Shown here in pieces: positions 20,438 through 29,960 of a DNA stretch of 64,000 nt; the first letter of the stretch is position 1; every line of letters starts with the position of its first letter. The position numbers and the translations under genes were made by a program. The stretch is from Gallionella sp. (lineage in GTDB: Bacteria; Pseudomonadota; Gammaproteobacteria; Burkholderiales; Gallionellaceae). The stretch is taken from positions 888,326 through 952,325 of the forward strand of contig JAQVVH010000001.1 of the NCBI GenBank assembly GCA_028699065.1. The letters run 5' to 3'. The notes under the pieces were generated by a model. The model was not told the origin of the DNA and did not search any database. It was given only the letters and a program-made list of their open reading frames with translations.

Positions 20438-21322
20438 TTACTTGCCCAGCAAAAACGCCCTGAACGCTGTCGCCGCCGCCGATAGCCGTTTGTTGTTGCG
20501 GTGGGCGACATACCAGTGGCGTACCAGCGGAAATTGTTCCACGTCGAGTACGACCAGCCGGCCGGTTTCCAGTTCCAGTTCGATGCTGTGTTCAGACAGG
20601 ATACCGAGCCCAAGCCCGGCTTGGACAGCCTGCTTGATGGCTTCGTTGGTTTCCACTTCCATCCCGATGCGGGGGTGGAGGTGATGCTTCGCGAAGATGC
20701 GTTCCATGGCGCTACGCGTTCCCGAGCCTTGTTCACGCGAGAGGAAGGTTTCGTCGGCGAGCTGTTCAAGCTTGATGGGGGATTGTCGTGCCAGCGGATG
20801 CTCGGGCGGGGCGATGATGACCAGCCGGTTTTCCATGAACGTTTCGGCGATCAGGTCTTGCCCGTCTGGCGGCTGGCCCATGATGGCGAGATCGGTCGTG
20901 TTGTCGGCCAGTTGTTTGAGTACGGCGTCGCGGTTGGCGACTTGCAGGATGACGTTGATATTGGGATGCGCCCCGCAGAAGCGCGCGAGCAGCGGCGGGG
21001 TAAAGCTGTTGGCGGTGTTGACAACAGAAAGGGTGAGTTTGCCTTGTTGCAGGCCTTTCATTTCATCGAAGACGGTGCTCATTTCCTGCACTTGTTGCAG
21101 GATGGTGCGGCTGTAATGCAGCACTTCGCGGCCGGCTTCGGTGAGGAATAGTTTCTTGCCCATTTGTTCGAACAGAGGCAGTCCGATGTTCGTCTCAAGT
21201 TGCTTGATTTGCATAGACACTGCGGGTTGCGAGAGGTATAGTTCCTCGGCGGCGCGCGAGTGGTTAAGGTGGGCGGCCACTTTTTCGAAGACTTGCAGTT
21301 GTCGTAGTGTGAGATGCAGCAT
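20438..21322 (-). CDS. cbbR: LysR-type regulator CbbR
   Basis: A 294-residue LysR regulator: winged HTH at residues 1-60 (LTLRQLQVFEKVA..SQPAVSMQIKQLE) and a periplasmic-binding-like effector domain. Its divergent position next to cbbM identifies it as CbbR, the activator of the Calvin cycle genes, which senses metabolites such as ribulose-1,5-bisphosphate or NADPH. The start is the Met of MLHLTLRQLQ; the frame is open further upstream but reads across the operator region. The shared 166-bp intergenic region holds a perfect LysR-type inverted repeat. Confidence 0.93.
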   Translation of the reverse strand: MLHLTLRQLQVFEKVAAHLNHSRAAEELYLSQPAVSMQIKQLETNIGLPLFEQMGKKLFLTEAGREVLHYSRTILQQVQEMSTVFDEMKGLQQGKLTLSVVNTANSFTPPLLARFCGAHPNINVILQVANRDAVLKQLADNTTDLAIMGQPPDGQDLIAETFMENRLVIIAPPEHPLARQSPIKLEQLADETFLSREQGSGTRSAMERIFAKHHLHPRIGMEVETNEAIKQAVQAGLGLGILSEHSIELELETGRLVVLDVEQFPLVRHWYVAHRNNKRLSAAATAFRAFLLGK

Positions 21323-21359
21323 GCGTGAGCGAGAAGAGTTTTTGCGGGGCCATTCTATA

Positions 21360-21378
21360 CCATAAGCATTGCTTATGG
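21360..21378. promoter_or_regulatory. CbbR operator candidate (inverted repeat)
   Basis: CCATAAGC-ATT-GCTTATGG is a perfect 8-3-8 palindrome containing TAA-N7-TTA, which fits the TNA-N7-TNA rule for CbbR sites. It lies between cbbR and cbbM, 38 bases before the cbbR start and 110 bases before the cbbM start, near the position expected for a LysR recognition site. Confidence 0.6.
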
Positions 21379-21402
21379 ACTCCATAAAAATAATTGACTT
21401 TC

Positions 21403-21427
21403 CCTTATGCTGTGTGGCTTCTATAGT
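21403..21427 (+). promoter_or_regulatory. Weak cbbM promoter candidate
   Basis: TATAGT at 21422-21427 is a good -10 element, but the -35 position (about 21399-21404, around TTTCCC) is poor, as expected for an activator-dependent promoter. A good TTGACT at 21394 is too far upstream (22-base spacing). The leader would be about 55 bases and ends in AGGAGAGG before the cbbM start. Confidence 0.3.
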
Positions 21428-21488
21428 GATGACCGTTGTAGAAGCGTATTGGTTTTAATAATCAACGTATAAAACAGGAGAGGACGCA

Positions 21489-22901
21489 ATGGATCAATCG
21501 AATCGTTATGCAAATCTGAACCTCAAGGAAGAGGATCTGATCAAGGGCGGCAAGCATCTGCTGGTTGCTTACAAGCTTATTCCGGCCAAGGGCTACGGCT
21601 TCCTGGAAGTTGCAGCGCACGTTGCTGCCGAGTCTTCAACCGGTACCAACGTGGAAGTTTCCACAACCGACGATTTCACCCGCGGCGTGGATGCGCTGGT
21701 TTATGAAATTGACGAAACCGCATTCGGTGACGACCCTGTAAAAGGCGGCGGACTGATGAAGGTTGCTTACCCGGTCGAGCTGTTCGATCCGAACCTGACC
21801 GATGGCTTCTTCAACGTCTCTCACATGTGGTCTCTGATCCTGGGTAACAACCAGGGTATGGGTGACCACGTTGGCCTGCGTATGCTGGACTTCTTGGTGC
21901 CAGAGCAAATGGTCAAGAAATTCGACGGCCCAAGCGCCGGTATTGCTGATCTGTGGAAAGTGCTGGGTCGTCCAGAAGTAGACGGTGGTTACATCGCTGG
22001 TACCATCATCAAGCCGAAACTGGGTCTGCGTCCTGATCCGTTCGCCAAAGCGTGTTACGACTTCTGGCTGGGTGGCGACTTCATCAAGAACGATGAGCCT
22101 CAAGCTAACCAGCCGTTCTGCCCAATGGAAGTGGTTATTCCTAAGGTCGCAGCAATGATGGACAAGGCTCAGCAAGAAACAGGTCAAGCCAAGTTGTTCT
22201 CGGCTAACGTGACTGCTGACTACCACGTTGAAATGATCAAGCGTGGTGAGTACATCCTCGGCGAGTTCGCCAAGTATGGTAATGAGAAGCACGTTGCATT
22301 CCTGGTTGACGGTTTCGTGACCGGCCCAGCTGGTGTGACAACCTGCCGTCGTGCCTTCCCGGATACCTTCTTGCACTTCCACCGTGCAGGTCACGGTGCT
22401 GTGACTTCCTACAAGTCGCCTATGGGTATGGATCCGCTGTGCTACATGAAGCTGTCACGTCTGATGGGTGCATCCGGTATTCACACCGGTACCATGGGCT
22501 ACGGCAAGATGGAAGGTCACGCAAAAGAAACAGTTTTGGCATACATGCTTGAGCGCGATGAGTGCCAAGGACCTTACTTCTACCAGAAGTGGTATGGCAT
22601 GAAGCCGACAGCACCAATCATCTCGGGCGGTATGAACGCACTGCGTCTGCCAGGCTTCTTCGAGAATCTGGGCCACGGTAACGTGATCAACACCTGCGGC
22701 GGCGGCGCTTTCGGCCACATCGACAGCCCGGCAGCCGGTGGTATCTCTCTGGGCCAGGCTTACGAGTGCTGGAAGTCCGGTACCGATCCGATCGAGTACG
22801 CGAAGACTCACAAAGAGTTCGCGCGTGCATTCGAGTCCTTCCCGAAGGATGCGGACAAGTACTTCCCGAACTGGCGCGAGAATCTGGGCGTTCACAAGTA
22901 A
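21489..22901 (+). CDS. cbbM: Form II RuBisCO large subunit
   Basis: Carboxylates ribulose-1,5-bisphosphate; form II enzymes work as large-subunit oligomers, without small subunits, and suit high-CO2, low-O2 settings. The 470-residue protein has the form II N-terminus, catalytic Lys175 in GTIIKPK, the carbamylated Lys200 with Mg2+ ligands Asp202/Glu203 in [10 protein letters not shown], and loop 6 [10 protein letters not shown]. No small subunit gene follows. It starts after an AGGAGAGG sequence and is followed by a strong terminator. Codon use differs by eye from its neighbours (many CCA and GGT codons), consistent with very high expression or with transfer. Confidence 0.98.
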   Translation: MDQSNRYANLNLKEEDLIKGGKHLLVAYKLIPAKGYGFLEVAAHVAAESSTGTNVEVSTTDDFTRGVDALVYEIDETAFGDDPVKGGGLMKVAYPVELFDPNLTDGFFNVSHMWSLILGNNQGMGDHVGLRMLDFLVPEQMVKKFDGPSAGIADLWKVLGRPEVDGGYIAGTIIKPKLGLRPDPFAKACYDFWLGGDFIKNDEPQANQPFCPMEVVIPKVAAMMDKAQQETGQAKLFSANVTADYHVEMIKRGEYILGEFAKYGNEKHVAFLVDGFVTGPAGVTTCRRAFPDTFLHFHRAGHGAVTSYKSPMGMDPLCYMKLSRLMGASGIHTGTMGYGKMEGHAKETVLAYMLERDECQGPYFYQKWYGMKPTAPIISGGMNALRLPGFFENLGHGNVINTCGGGAFGHIDSPAAGGISLGQAYECWKSGTDPIEYAKTHKEFARAFESFPKDADKYFPNWRENLGVHK

Positions 22902-22927
22902 GTTTCGGCTTGCTGTAGTAAACAAAG

Positions 22928-22954
22928 CGCCCCCGACTCAATGGGGGCGTTTTT
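22928..22954 (+). terminator. Intrinsic terminator after cbbM
   Basis: CGCCCCC pairs with GGGGGCG around an eight-base loop and is followed by TTTTT. It lies 26 bases after the cbbM stop and should separate abundant cbbM message from cbbQ-cbbO. Confidence 0.85.
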
Positions 22955-23007
22955 ACTTCAAAGCCCGAATGCCGGGCCGATTGCAAGGATTAACGGGATT
23001 TGAATGC

Positions 23008-23028
23008 GTAGTGTGAACACTACATTTT
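23008..23028 (+). terminator. Second hairpin before cbbQ
   Basis: GTAGTG and CACTAC form a 6-bp stem with a TGAA loop followed by ATTTTT, ending just before the cbbQ Shine-Dalgarno GGAG. The stem is weak; it may be an attenuator or a structure that stabilises the downstream mRNA end. Confidence 0.35.
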
Positions 23029-23041
23029 TGGAGAATATGCG

Positions 23042-23848
23042 ATGACAACCGACAAGGATCAGTACAGGATTAAAACTGAGCCGTTTTACCAGTCACAAGG
23101 CGATGAGGTGGCTCTGTACGAAGCGGCTTATGCGGCGCGCTTGCCGGTGATGGTGAAAGGCCCGACGGGTTGCGGTAAATCCCGCTTTATCGAACACATG
23201 GCGTGGAAGCTGGGTCGGCCGTTGATTACGGTGGCTTGTAACGAGGACATGACTGCTTCGGATCTGGTGGGTCGCTATTTGCTGGACGCCAATGGCACGC
23301 GCTGGCTCGATGGTCCGCTGACCACAGCAGCGCGAATCGGGGCCATTTGTTATCTCGACGAGGTGGTTGAGGCGCGCCAGGATACAACGGTGGTGATACA
23401 CCCATTGACCGACCATCGCCGCACCCTGCCGTTAGACAAGAAAGGCGAGTTGATCGAGGCGCATCCGGATTTTCAGCTGGTGATTTCCTACAACCCCGGC
23501 TACCAGAGCTTGATGAAAGACCTGAAGCAATCGACCAAGCAGCGTTTTGCCGCGTTCGAGTTTGACTACGCTCCGGCGGAAGTGGAAACGGCGATCGTTG
23601 CGAAGGAAACCGGTATTGATGCCGAGCTCGCGGCCAAGCTGGTGGCGATTGGCGGATCGGCGCGCAATCTGAAAGGTCACGGTTTGGACGAGGGCATTTC
23701 AACCCGTTTGCTGACGTATGCGGCTGCGTTGATCAAGGGCGGTGTTGAGCCGAAAGCCGCCTGCCGCATGGCGCTGGTGCGTCCCATTACAGATGATGCC
23801 GATATTCGCGATACGCTGGACCACGCCATTGATGCCGTATTCGGCTAA
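23042..23848 (+). CDS. cbbQ: CbbQ, MoxR-family AAA+ ATPase for RuBisCO activation
   Basis: A 268-residue AAA+ protein with Walker A GPTGCGKS, Walker [10 protein letters not shown] and the sensor region [11 protein letters not shown]. CbbQ hexamers work with CbbO to remove inhibitory sugar phosphates from RuBisCO. Length and the C-terminal helical part (about residues 200-265) match the CbbQ/NorQ group. It lies 140 bases after cbbM behind one or two terminator-like hairpins, so it is probably made at lower levels than RuBisCO. GGAG lies eight bases before the ATG; cbbO follows directly. Confidence 0.95.
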   Translation: MTTDKDQYRIKTEPFYQSQGDEVALYEAAYAARLPVMVKGPTGCGKSRFIEHMAWKLGRPLITVACNEDMTASDLVGRYLLDANGTRWLDGPLTTAARIGAICYLDEVVEARQDTTVVIHPLTDHRRTLPLDKKGELIEAHPDFQLVISYNPGYQSLMKDLKQSTKQRFAAFEFDYAPAEVETAIVAKETGIDAELAAKLVAIGGSARNLKGHGLDEGISTRLLTYAAALIKGGVEPKAACRMALVRPITDDADIRDTLDHAIDAVFG

Positions 23849-23905
23849 TTGCCGGCGAACAAAGCACGGTGACTGTTTACGCATTGCGCCCGGAAGGTGA
23901 CATTG

Positions 23906-26176
23906 ATGAGTGATCCTGCCGTAAAAAATAGGGAATTCGAGGCTTACTGGCAAGCGCTTGGCTGCAAGTTCAGCCAGGTTGAGGCGGTTTTCGACGAGTG
24001 CATGAAAGAGGCGCAGGTTCTGCTGTCTTCCGATGGGCTGGATGTCTATATCGAGAACGCGCGCTTCATCGGCAAGATGGGCCGGGGTGCGGAGCCGCTG
24101 CTGGTTTATCTGGAGGAGGCGCCGGGTGTGGCCGCGCTGGTCGGCGAGCAGGCCTTGGGCGAGTTGCGTGAATTTGCGTACTACATGTCCACGCACACCA
24201 ACTTCAAGGCTATCGTGCCTTTTCTGCAAACCAGTGTGGCAGTCGCGCGACGCCTGCACAGTCACGAGGTGTTCCAGCAGTACATCGAGGTGATTCGCGA
24301 CATGATGAACCGCACTTCCGGTTCGGTGCATGGGCATCACACCACGTTCCCCAGCCCCGGCTTGCCGGATTTGCTCAAACAGGCCCCGCGTTTGCTGGGC
24401 GTCCTTTCGTTGGGCGGTTTACGCAACTGGATTGAATACGGCATTCAGTATTACAACACCCACCCCGAGCGCCAGATAGAGTATTTCAGTATGCAATCCG
24501 CCGATGCCATGGCGGTGATGCAGCGCGAGCGGCATGGCACCTTGCTGGTCGACAACGAGCGCAAACTGGACACGTATATGCGGGCGCTGTGGGACGACAC
24601 GGATTATCTGGTTCCCTATTCGGTTGCGTTTGACGAATTGCGCAAGCCGATGCCCTATTTCGATGATCAGGGAATCCGCTTGCCGGATGTGTATGACGAC
24701 GCCGATGGCGTGAGCGGGATCGACCGTTATCGCGCCGCGCTGGCGCACATGGCGGCGCACCGCCGCTGGTCGCAAAAAATGATCGTAGATAACTGGAGCC
24801 CGTTTCAGCGGGTCAGTGTCGAAGTGTTCGAGGATTCTCGCGTCGATTATTTGGCCTGCCAGCAATTTCCGGGGTTGCGAAAACTTCTTCTGGCGCTGCA
24901 TCCCGTGCCGAGAGAGGAAGATCTGGCGCTGGAGGAAAAAGGCATCTCCGTTTTTCGGCTGCGGCTTGCGATGGTGTCGCGGGCGATTCTCGATCCGGAT
25001 TACAAATATGAAAACGCCGATGTGCGCGAGTTTGTCGGGCGCTTCCATGAATTGATGGCGACCGGTGCGTCCACCAGTGCGGCGATGGCGTCCGTAGCGC
25101 TGTCGTTCATTGCGCGTACCCGCGGGCAGCGTGATCTGTCCCCGAAGATTTATTTCGAGAACACCGAGGTGGACTACCGCGACGACAATCGTCATCTCTG
25201 GATTTATATCGAGGAAAGCGACGAAGACGAGATGTTTGAGCATCTCGACAAGCGTCAGGAGGAGGAAGACGCGCTTGAAGGTCTGCCGCCCCGGCACTAT
25301 GACGAATGGGACTATAACGCCCAAAACTACCGGCCGGATTGGGTCAGCGTCTATGAAGCATTGCATCCGCGCGGCAATGCCTCGAAGATCGACAATCTTT
25401 TGGCGAAGCACGACCGTTTGGCCAAACGGCTGAAGGCGTTGCTGGACATGCTGAAGCCGCAGGGCCGGGTTCGCGTTCGTTTCCAGGAAGAGGGCTCCGA
25501 GCTGGATCTGGATGTGGCGATTCGCTCGCTGATTGATTTCAAGGGCGGCGCGAATCCCGATCCCCGTATCAATATGTCTCACCGGACGGATGGCCGTAGC
25601 GTGGCCGTCACTCTGCTGCTGGATTTGTCGCAATCTCTGGGCGAAAAAGCGGCGGGTTGCAACCAAACTATTCTGGAATTAAGCCAGGAGGCGGTATCTC
25701 TGCTGGCCTGGTCGATTCAGCAGGTGGGCGATCCGTTTGCCATCGGCGGGTTTCATTCCAATACGCGCCATGATGTTCGCTACTACCATATCAAGGGCTT
25801 CAAAGAGCCTTGGGGCGACGAGGTGAAGTCGCGGCTGGCGGAGATGGAAGCAGGCTACTCGACTCGCATGGGTGCGGCAATGCGCCATGCCGGCCATTAT
25901 TTGAAAACCCAGAAGGCCGACAAGAAACTGATGCTGATTCTGACCGATGGTGAGCCGGCCGATATTGATGCCCACGATCCGCAAATGCTGATCCAGGATG
26001 CGCGGCAGGCGGTGAATGAGTTGGATCGCGACGGCATTTACAGTTACTGCATCAATCTTGACCCCAAGGCGGATGAGTATGTTTCCGATATCTTTGGCAA
26101 GCAATACACAATCATCGACAAAGTGGCACAGTTGCCGGAAAAGTTGCCCACGCTGTTTATGAGCCTGACCAAATAG
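23906..26176 (+). CDS. cbbO: CbbO, VWA-domain partner of CbbQ
   Basis: A 756-residue protein with a C-terminal von Willebrand A domain carrying the MIDAS motif DLSQS (about residue 575) and TDGEPAD; the long N-terminal part is the CbbO/NorD-specific region. CbbO bridges the CbbQ ring to RuBisCO, the VWA domain binding the large subunit. The acidic stretch ESDEDEMFEHLDKRQEEEDALEG around residues 435-460 is typical of the family. The ATG at 23906 has GGAAGG upstream; a GTG three codons earlier is possible. It lies 57 bases after cbbQ. Confidence 0.93.
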   Translation: MSDPAVKNREFEAYWQALGCKFSQVEAVFDECMKEAQVLLSSDGLDVYIENARFIGKMGRGAEPLLVYLEEAPGVAALVGEQALGELREFAYYMSTHTNFKAIVPFLQTSVAVARRLHSHEVFQQYIEVIRDMMNRTSGSVHGHHTTFPSPGLPDLLKQAPRLLGVLSLGGLRNWIEYGIQYYNTHPERQIEYFSMQSADAMAVMQRERHGTLLVDNERKLDTYMRALWDDTDYLVPYSVAFDELRKPMPYFDDQGIRLPDVYDDADGVSGIDRYRAALAHMAAHRRWSQKMIVDNWSPFQRVSVEVFEDSRVDYLACQQFPGLRKLLLALHPVPREEDLALEEKGISVFRLRLAMVSRAILDPDYKYENADVREFVGRFHELMATGASTSAAMASVALSFIARTRGQRDLSPKIYFENTEVDYRDDNRHLWIYIEESDEDEMFEHLDKRQEEEDALEGLPPRHYDEWDYNAQNYRPDWVSVYEALHPRGNASKIDNLLAKHDRLAKRLKALLDMLKPQGRVRVRFQEEGSELDLDVAIRSLIDFKGGANPDPRINMSHRTDGRSVAVTLLLDLSQSLGEKAAGCNQTILELSQEAVSLLAWSIQQVGDPFAIGGFHSNTRHDVRYYHIKGFKEPWGDEVKSRLAEMEAGYSTRMGAAMRHAGHYLKTQKADKKLMLILTDGEPADIDAHDPQMLIQDARQAVNELDRDGIYSYCINLDPKADEYVSDIFGKQYTIIDKVAQLPEKLPTLFMSLTK

Positions 26177-26250
26177 GTGCTAGAGGCTAACCGGCAAAAG
26201 CGGTAGAATCACGCGGCAATAATTATGAAAATAACCAGAGGAGAAGCGGC

Positions 26251-27249
26251 ATGAGCAAAAGTTTGATTCAGTTCATCATCGAAGAGCAGCGCGCCATTCC
26301 CGGTGCAACCGGCGACTTTACCGGCTTGATCAGCGATATTGTTTCGGCGTGCAAACAGATTGCGCATGACGTTAACAAGGGCGCGCTGATTGGCGTGCTG
26401 GGTTCCGCCGGCAGCGAAAACGTGCAAGGCGAGACACAGAAAAAACTCGACATCATCACCAACGAAGTGTTCATCAAGGCGAATGAGTGGGGCGGCCACT
26501 TGGCAGCGATGGCATCCGAAGAGATGGATGATATCTATGAAATTCCCAAGCAGTATCCGCGTGGCAAGTATTTGATCACGTTTGACCCGCTGGACGGCTC
26601 GTCCAATATCGACGTCAATATTTCCGTCGGAACGATCTTCTCGATTCTGCGTTGTCCGGAAGGCGTGACCAACCCGACCGCGGCCGATTTCATGCAACCC
26701 GGTACCAAGCAAGTGTGCGCCGGTTATGCACTGTACGGTCCGAACACCATGATGGTGATCACCACCGGCCATGGCGTGAACGGTTTCACGCTGGACCGCG
26801 ATGTTGGCGATTTCTTCCTGACGCACCCTGACATGCAGATCCCTGTGGACACACAAGAATTTGCGATCAACATGTCCAACCAGCGTTACTGGGAAAAGCC
26901 GGTCCAGAAATACATCGACGAGTGTATGAAGGGTAAGGACGGCGGCCGCGAGAAGAACTTCAACATGCGCTGGGTAGCTTCCATGGTGGCTGAAGTGCAC
27001 CGCATCCTGACGCGCGGTGGTATCTTCATGTACCCGTTCGACACCAAGGATCCGACCAAGCCGGGCAAGCTGCGCCTGATGTACGAAGCCAACCCGATGT
27101 CCATGATCGTGGAACAGGCCGGCGGCGCCAGCTCCACTGGTCGCCAGCGCATTCTGGAGATCCAGCCCGAAGGTCTGCACCAGCGCGTGCCGGTCATTCT
27201 CGGTTCCAAGAACGAAGTCGATCGCGTTGTTGGCTACCACAAGGCTTGA
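26251..27249 (+). CDS. fbp: Fructose-1,6-bisphosphatase, class I
   Basis: Dephosphorylates fructose-1,6-bisphosphate (and often sedoheptulose-1,7-bisphosphate in autotrophs), an irreversible Calvin cycle and gluconeogenesis step. The 332-residue protein has the metal-binding [18 protein letters not shown], and the C-terminal [16 protein letters not shown]. It is a class I enzyme, not GlpX. It follows cbbO by 74 bases with AGAGGAGAAG before the ATG and closes the cbbM-Q-O-fbp set; a GC-rich hairpin follows. Phosphoribulokinase, often next to it, is absent here. Confidence 0.96.
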   Translation: MSKSLIQFIIEEQRAIPGATGDFTGLISDIVSACKQIAHDVNKGALIGVLGSAGSENVQGETQKKLDIITNEVFIKANEWGGHLAAMASEEMDDIYEIPKQYPRGKYLITFDPLDGSSNIDVNISVGTIFSILRCPEGVTNPTAADFMQPGTKQVCAGYALYGPNTMMVITTGHGVNGFTLDRDVGDFFLTHPDMQIPVDTQEFAINMSNQRYWEKPVQKYIDECMKGKDGGREKNFNMRWVASMVAEVHRILTRGGIFMYPFDTKDPTKPGKLRLMYEANPMSMIVEQAGGASSTGRQRILEIQPEGLHQRVPVILGSKNEVDRVVGYHKA

Positions 27250-27264
27250 TTGATTATTAATTTG

Positions 27265-27288
27265 ACGCCCCCATTCGGGGGCGTTGTT
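27265..27288 (+). terminator. Hairpin after fbp
   Basis: ACGCCCCC (27265-27272) pairs with GGGGGCGT (27277-27284) around ATTC. Only TGTT follows, so termination may be partial. The stem resembles that of the cbbM terminator. Confidence 0.55.
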
Positions 27289-27311
27289 ACGTCTGCAAGC
27301 AGGAGCAAGAC

Positions 27312-27803
27312 ATGAGCAAACCATTGGTTTCGATCATTATGGGCAGCGCGAATGACTGGGAGGTCATGCAACAGTCCGCCCGTGCGCTGCAGGATTTCGG
27401 TGTGGCCTATGATGCGCGGGTCATTTCCGCTCATCGTTCTCCGGATCTGTTGTTCGATTACGTCAAGGAAGTAAGCGCCCAGGGGGTGCAATGCTTCATC
27501 GCCGGCGCGGGGGGGGCAGCGCATCTGGCCGGGGTTATCGCCGGAAAAACCACCCTGCCGGTACTGGGTGTGCCTATCCCTTCCAAATATCTGAAGGGCA
27601 TGGATTCCCTACTGTCCATCGTGCAAATGCCGAAAGGCATTCCGGTGGCGACGTTCGCGATCGGTGATTCGGGTGCGGCCAATGCAGGATTGTTTGCCGT
27701 CTCCATGCTGGCGCTGAACGATGCCGCGCTGGCGCAAAAGCTGGCCGATTACCGCAAAAAACAGGCCGAGCAAATTGCTGCGACCACCCTGCCCACGCTT
27801 TGA
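27312..27803 (+). CDS. purE: N5-carboxyaminoimidazole ribonucleotide mutase
   Basis: Class I PurE moves the carboxyl group of N5-CAIR to C4 in purine synthesis. The 163-residue protein has [19 protein letters not shown], the [12 protein letters not shown] loop and [12 protein letters not shown], all typical. Class I enzymes need PurK to make the substrate; no purK is adjacent. purC follows ten bases later, and a carbonic anhydrase is coupled to purC, so bicarbonate-dependent purine steps and carbonic anhydrase are co-transcribed. Confidence 0.96.
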   Translation: MSKPLVSIIMGSANDWEVMQQSARALQDFGVAYDARVISAHRSPDLLFDYVKEVSAQGVQCFIAGAGGAAHLAGVIAGKTTLPVLGVPIPSKYLKGMDSLLSIVQMPKGIPVATFAIGDSGAANAGLFAVSMLALNDAALAQKLADYRKKQAEQIAATTLPTL

Positions 27804-27813
27804 GAAATTTGTC

Positions 27814-28698
27814 ATGAATCCATTGCACCACTCCAGTCTGACCAGTCTGAAATTCTTGCATCGCGGCAAGGTGCGCGATTTGTATGAAGTGGATGACGAC
27901 CATCTGCTGATTGTTCAGACCGATCGCCTGTCAGCCTTCGATGTGATTCTGGATGATCCGATTCCGGGCAAGGGCGAGGTGCTGACGGCGGTGTCGAATT
28001 TTTGGTTCGACAAGCTTGCGCATGTGATTCCCAATCACCTAAGCGGAATTGATCCCGAATCGGTGGTCAAGACCGAGGCCGAGCGGGCCCAAGTGCGCGG
28101 TCGCTCGTTTGTTACGCGCAAGCTGAAACCGCTGCCGATCGAAGCCATCGTGCGCGGCTATCTGGTGGGTTCAGGCTGGAAGGATTACCAAAAGACCGGC
28201 GCTGTTTGCGGCATTGACCTGCCGGCGGGCTTGCAGGAAGCGCAGAAACTTCCGCAGCCGCTGTTTACGCCGTCGACCAAGGCGGCCATTGGCGACCACG
28301 ACGAGAACATCTCGTTCGAGGAAGCGAAAAAGTTGCTGGGTGAAGAGATGGCCGGGCAAGTGAAGAACGCCACGCTGGCGCTGTATACCCAGGCGGCGGA
28401 GTACGCGCTAACACGCGGCATCATCATCGCGGATACCAAATTCGAATTCGGCACTGACGCCGCTGGCAAGTTGTATCTGATCGATGAGGCGCTGACCCCG
28501 GATTCGTCGCGCTTCTGGCCGGCGGATCAATATCAGGTGGGCAGCAATCCGCCGAGTTTCGACAAGCAGTTCGTACGCGACTGGTTGGAGTCTTCGGGCT
28601 GGAACAAACAGGCACCGGCACCGCGCGTTCCGGCGGAAATCCTGCAGAAAACCGCCGACAAATATCGTGAGGCACAGCAGCGCCTCATTGGGGCATGA
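27814..28698 (+). CDS. purC: SAICAR synthetase
   Basis: Phosphoribosylaminoimidazole-succinocarboxamide synthase joins aspartate to CAIR using ATP. The 294-residue protein is of the longer type, with [52 protein letters not shown] and [12 protein letters not shown]. The ATG chosen is ten bases after purE; an open frame upstream only overlaps purE. Its stop overlaps the start of the carbonic anhydrase gene by four bases (ATGA). Confidence 0.96.
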   Translation: MNPLHHSSLTSLKFLHRGKVRDLYEVDDDHLLIVQTDRLSAFDVILDDPIPGKGEVLTAVSNFWFDKLAHVIPNHLSGIDPESVVKTEAERAQVRGRSFVTRKLKPLPIEAIVRGYLVGSGWKDYQKTGAVCGIDLPAGLQEAQKLPQPLFTPSTKAAIGDHDENISFEEAKKLLGEEMAGQVKNATLALYTQAAEYALTRGIIIADTKFEFGTDAAGKLYLIDEALTPDSSRFWPADQYQVGSNPPSFDKQFVRDWLESSGWNKQAPAPRVPAEILQKTADKYREAQQRLIGA

Positions 28699-29330
28699 CC
28701 ACCCCGTTCGACCTGATCGAGGGGTTTCATCGCTTCCGCGAACAGCATTTTGCGGACGAAGATGCGCTTTATCGCCAGCTGGTGGAGCAGGGGCAGACCC
28801 CCAAAATTCTGGTGGTGTCCTGCTGTGATTCGCGTGTGGATCCGTCACTGGTACTGAACTGCGCGCCCGGCGATCTGTTCGTGATCCGCAACGTCGCCAA
28901 TCTGGTGCCGCCGGACGAGAATCTGAGCGGCGGCCGCCACGGCACCAGCGCCGCGCTGGATTACGCCGTGCGCACGCTGGGAGTTGAACACATTATCGTG
29001 CTGGGCCACGCTTATTGCGGCGGCATCCGCGCGCTCATGGCGGGTCCGCATCCCGATGCGCCCGGTTCATTCATCAACAGCTGGATGCGTTTGGCGGAGC
29101 CGGCGCGGCTTAGCGTTGAACAGGAAATGGCGGCGGCCACGCCATCCGAGCGGGAGCGTGCCTGCGAGCAGCGCGCGATTTTGGGTTCGCTGGAGAATCT
29201 CCTGACGTTTTCCTGGATCCGCGAGCGCGTGGCGCAGGGAGCCCTGCGGCTGCATGGCTGGTATTTTGATATGGATAGCGGGCACCTGCTGGGGTACGAC
29301 GCAGATGCGGGAGAGTTTCGCCCGCTCTAA
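28695..29330 (+). CDS. Beta-class carbonic anhydrase
   Basis: A 211-residue Zn enzyme interconverting CO2 and bicarbonate. The Zn ligands are seen in SCCDSRVDP (Cys and the Asp-Arg dyad) and in [10 protein letters not shown] (His and Cys, three residues apart). [12 protein letters not shown] and [14 protein letters not shown] are also characteristic. It overlaps purC by four bases, so translation is coupled. In this cell it could feed bicarbonate to carboxylases or keep CO2 available for form II RuBisCO. Which role dominates cannot be told from the sequence. Confidence 0.94.
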   Translation: MTTPFDLIEGFHRFREQHFADEDALYRQLVEQGQTPKILVVSCCDSRVDPSLVLNCAPGDLFVIRNVANLVPPDENLSGGRHGTSAALDYAVRTLGVEHIIVLGHAYCGGIRALMAGPHPDAPGSFINSWMRLAEPARLSVEQEMAAATPSERERACEQRAILGSLENLLTFSWIRERVAQGALRLHGWYFDMDSGHLLGYDADAGEFRPL

Positions 29331-29333
29331 AAA

Positions 29334-29960
29334 TCAGGGCTGGCCGCTCAGTTCACGGTAGCGCCGAATTTCCGTATCGAAACGTTCGTTGACCTGCGTT
29401 TTTTCCGCCTCACCTTTCCGGTATTCCTCTTGCAGTCGGGTCAGGCGCACCTGCGAATTGACGAGATCTTCATGCAGTGACGCCGGCACGGGTTTGCCCG
29501 CCGCGCGGTAACGTTCTTCCTCGGTCTGCAGGCCGGTGTGACTTTCCTGTGCCATCGCAATTTGTGCCTTCAGGCTGCCGAGGCGGGCGTCCACCTGTTG
29601 CAGGTTGCGCATGCGCGCAAGCTCAATTTCTTCGACGCTGCTGTAGGTGTTCAGCAGGGCTTTGTCCTTGCGTTTTCGCTCCTGAGCGGCCTCGGCTTCC
29701 TGGCGTTTGCGCAGCTCGGCCTGCCGCTTCGCTTCGCGCTCTTCCGGCGTGAGGACATCCCGGGTGTTGACGACACGCCCGGCCGGATTCAATTCGCTGC
29801 GATCCTTGTCGGCGTATTCCGGCGGAACGGTTTCACCGTAGTGGGTGACCCCTTGGTCATCGACCCATTTGTACGTCTTGGCCTGTGCCGGCGCGATCAG
29901 CAAAAGGCTGCCGAGCAGACACAGGAAACGGGCGAGGTGGCTAGTTTGCGGAAACACCAT
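29334..29960 (-). CDS. DUF4124 exported protein with coiled coil
   Basis: A 208-residue protein with a signal peptide (residues 1-27, ending APAQA), then a DUF4124 domain ([20 protein letters not shown]), and then a long charged helical region (about 70-200) rich in Glu, Arg, Lys and Gln that probably forms a coiled coil. DUF4124 has no proven function; such proteins are common in the periplasm of betaproteobacteria. The ATG lies inside the end of pyrE (20-base overlap), so it is probably co-expressed with pyrE. It converges on the carbonic anhydrase gene. Confidence 0.82.
   Translation of the reverse strand: MVFPQTSHLARFLCLLGSLLLIAPAQAKTYKWVDDQGVTHYGETVPPEYADKDRSELNPAGRVVNTRDVLTPEEREAKRQAELRKRQEAEAAQERKRKDKALLNTYSSVEEIELARMRNLQQVDARLGSLKAQIAMAQESHTGLQTEEERYRAAGKPVPASLHEDLVNSQVRLTRLQEEYRKGEAEKTQVNERFDTEIRRYRELSGQP

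Noticed and set aside
21394-21399. TTGACT as -35 of cbbM
   Set aside because: The only good -10 (TATAGT at 21422) is 22 bases away, too far for a normal promoter.
24419-25666. Open frame of 415 codons opposite cbbO
   Set aside because: No motif, no ribosome-binding site; a shadow of cbbO.
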